Below, one piece after another: positions 63,963 through 64,000 of a DNA stretch of 64,000 nt. Made by a program: the position numbers and the translations under genes. A model generated the notes under the pieces. It had not been told where the DNA came from. It worked only from the letters and a program-made list of their open reading frames with translations, and did no database searches. This stretch comes from Clostridiaceae bacterium BRH_c20a (lineage in GTDB: Bacteria > Bacillota > Peptococcia > Peptococcales > BICA1-8): NCBI GenBank assembly GCA_000961765.1, contig LADT01000002.1:1-64000 (forward strand). Direction: 5' to 3'. Positions within the stretch are counted from its first letter, which is position 1, and each line of letters starts with the position of its first letter.

Positions 63963-64000
63963 AGTCCAAAGTAAATATCCCCATTCTCCAATGAGATAGC
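63961..64000 (-). CDS. 3' end of a gene beyond the window
   Basis: Thirteen codons ending LSHWRMGIFTLD and TAA (63963-63961), directly followed by the terminator. Too short to identify. Confidence 0.4.
   Translation of the reverse strand, partial: LSHWRMGIFTLD

Overview
The window is AT-rich DNA from an endospore-forming Firmicute, most likely an anaerobic Clostridia member of the Peptococcaceae/Desulfotomaculum type. This rests on spoVS with a sigma-H-type promoter, the dipicolinate synthase pair dpaA/dpaB, tepA-ylzJ, a YlbF-family protein, a LexA/DinR box of the CGAAC-N4-GTTCG type at recA, a complete-looking late anaerobic cobalamin operon, and strong Shine-Dalgarno sites with frequent TTG/GTG starts. 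The species cannot be named from the sequence alone.

Region 1 (about 1-6180) is a decaying accessory segment. It holds a truncated lipoprotein, small membrane proteins, a secreted stalk-domain protein, a HEPN/MNT toxin-antitoxin pair whose HEPN gene is frameshifted in an (AT)4 run, a sensor kinase that lacks the phospho-acceptor histidine, a 23-residue CxxC peptide, at least five gene remnants, and a family of palindromic repeats with a GGGACGG core.

Region 2 (6181-8245) has a ComK-like gene behind a class I cyclic-di-GMP riboswitch with its own terminator, and a divergent CapA-family phosphoesterase. Region 3 (8264-16633, minus strand) is hfq, miaA, an RsmJ-like methyltransferase, mutL, mutS, a YlbF-like protein and miaB. 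Region 4 (16747-22682) has a PLP decarboxylase of the Orn/Lys/Arg type, a plus-strand mreB/mbl, a polysaccharide deacetylase, guaB, fxsA and a DUF1232 gene.

Region 5 (22695-36706, minus strand) is a cobalamin operon transcribed from a sigma-A-like promoter through a B12 riboswitch and terminator: coiled-coil protein, cobU, cbiD, E, T, F, G, J, C, P, B, A, cobS, pduX, cobD, cobC. It covers most corrin-ring steps after the early ones plus nucleotide-loop assembly; cbiL, cbiH, a cobalt chelatase and the adenosyltransferase are not here. Region 6 (36727-42594) has a DapL-like aminotransferase, a PHP phosphatase, a dipeptidase, spoVS, ymdB and rny. Region 7 (42955-51892) has recX, recA (SOS box), a membrane phosphoesterase, pncC, a short FtsH-like protease with an unknown partner, pgpA, pgsA, rimO and rodZ. 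Region 8 (51982-64000) has ftsK, uppP, ylzJ, tepA, rnjA, dapA, dapG, asd, dpaB, dpaA and dapB.

Read on the minus strand, regions 8, 7, 6 and 3 follow the order of the Bacillus subtilis spoVF-asd-dapGA-rnj-tepA-spoIIIE-pgsA-cinA-recA-rny-ymdB-spoVS-miaB-mutSL-miaA-hfq block. The cobalamin operon and region 4 lie between spoVS and miaB. The lysine/DAP genes (dapG, asd, dapA, dapB and the DapL-like gene) supply meso-DAP for peptidoglycan and dihydrodipicolinate for spore DPA.
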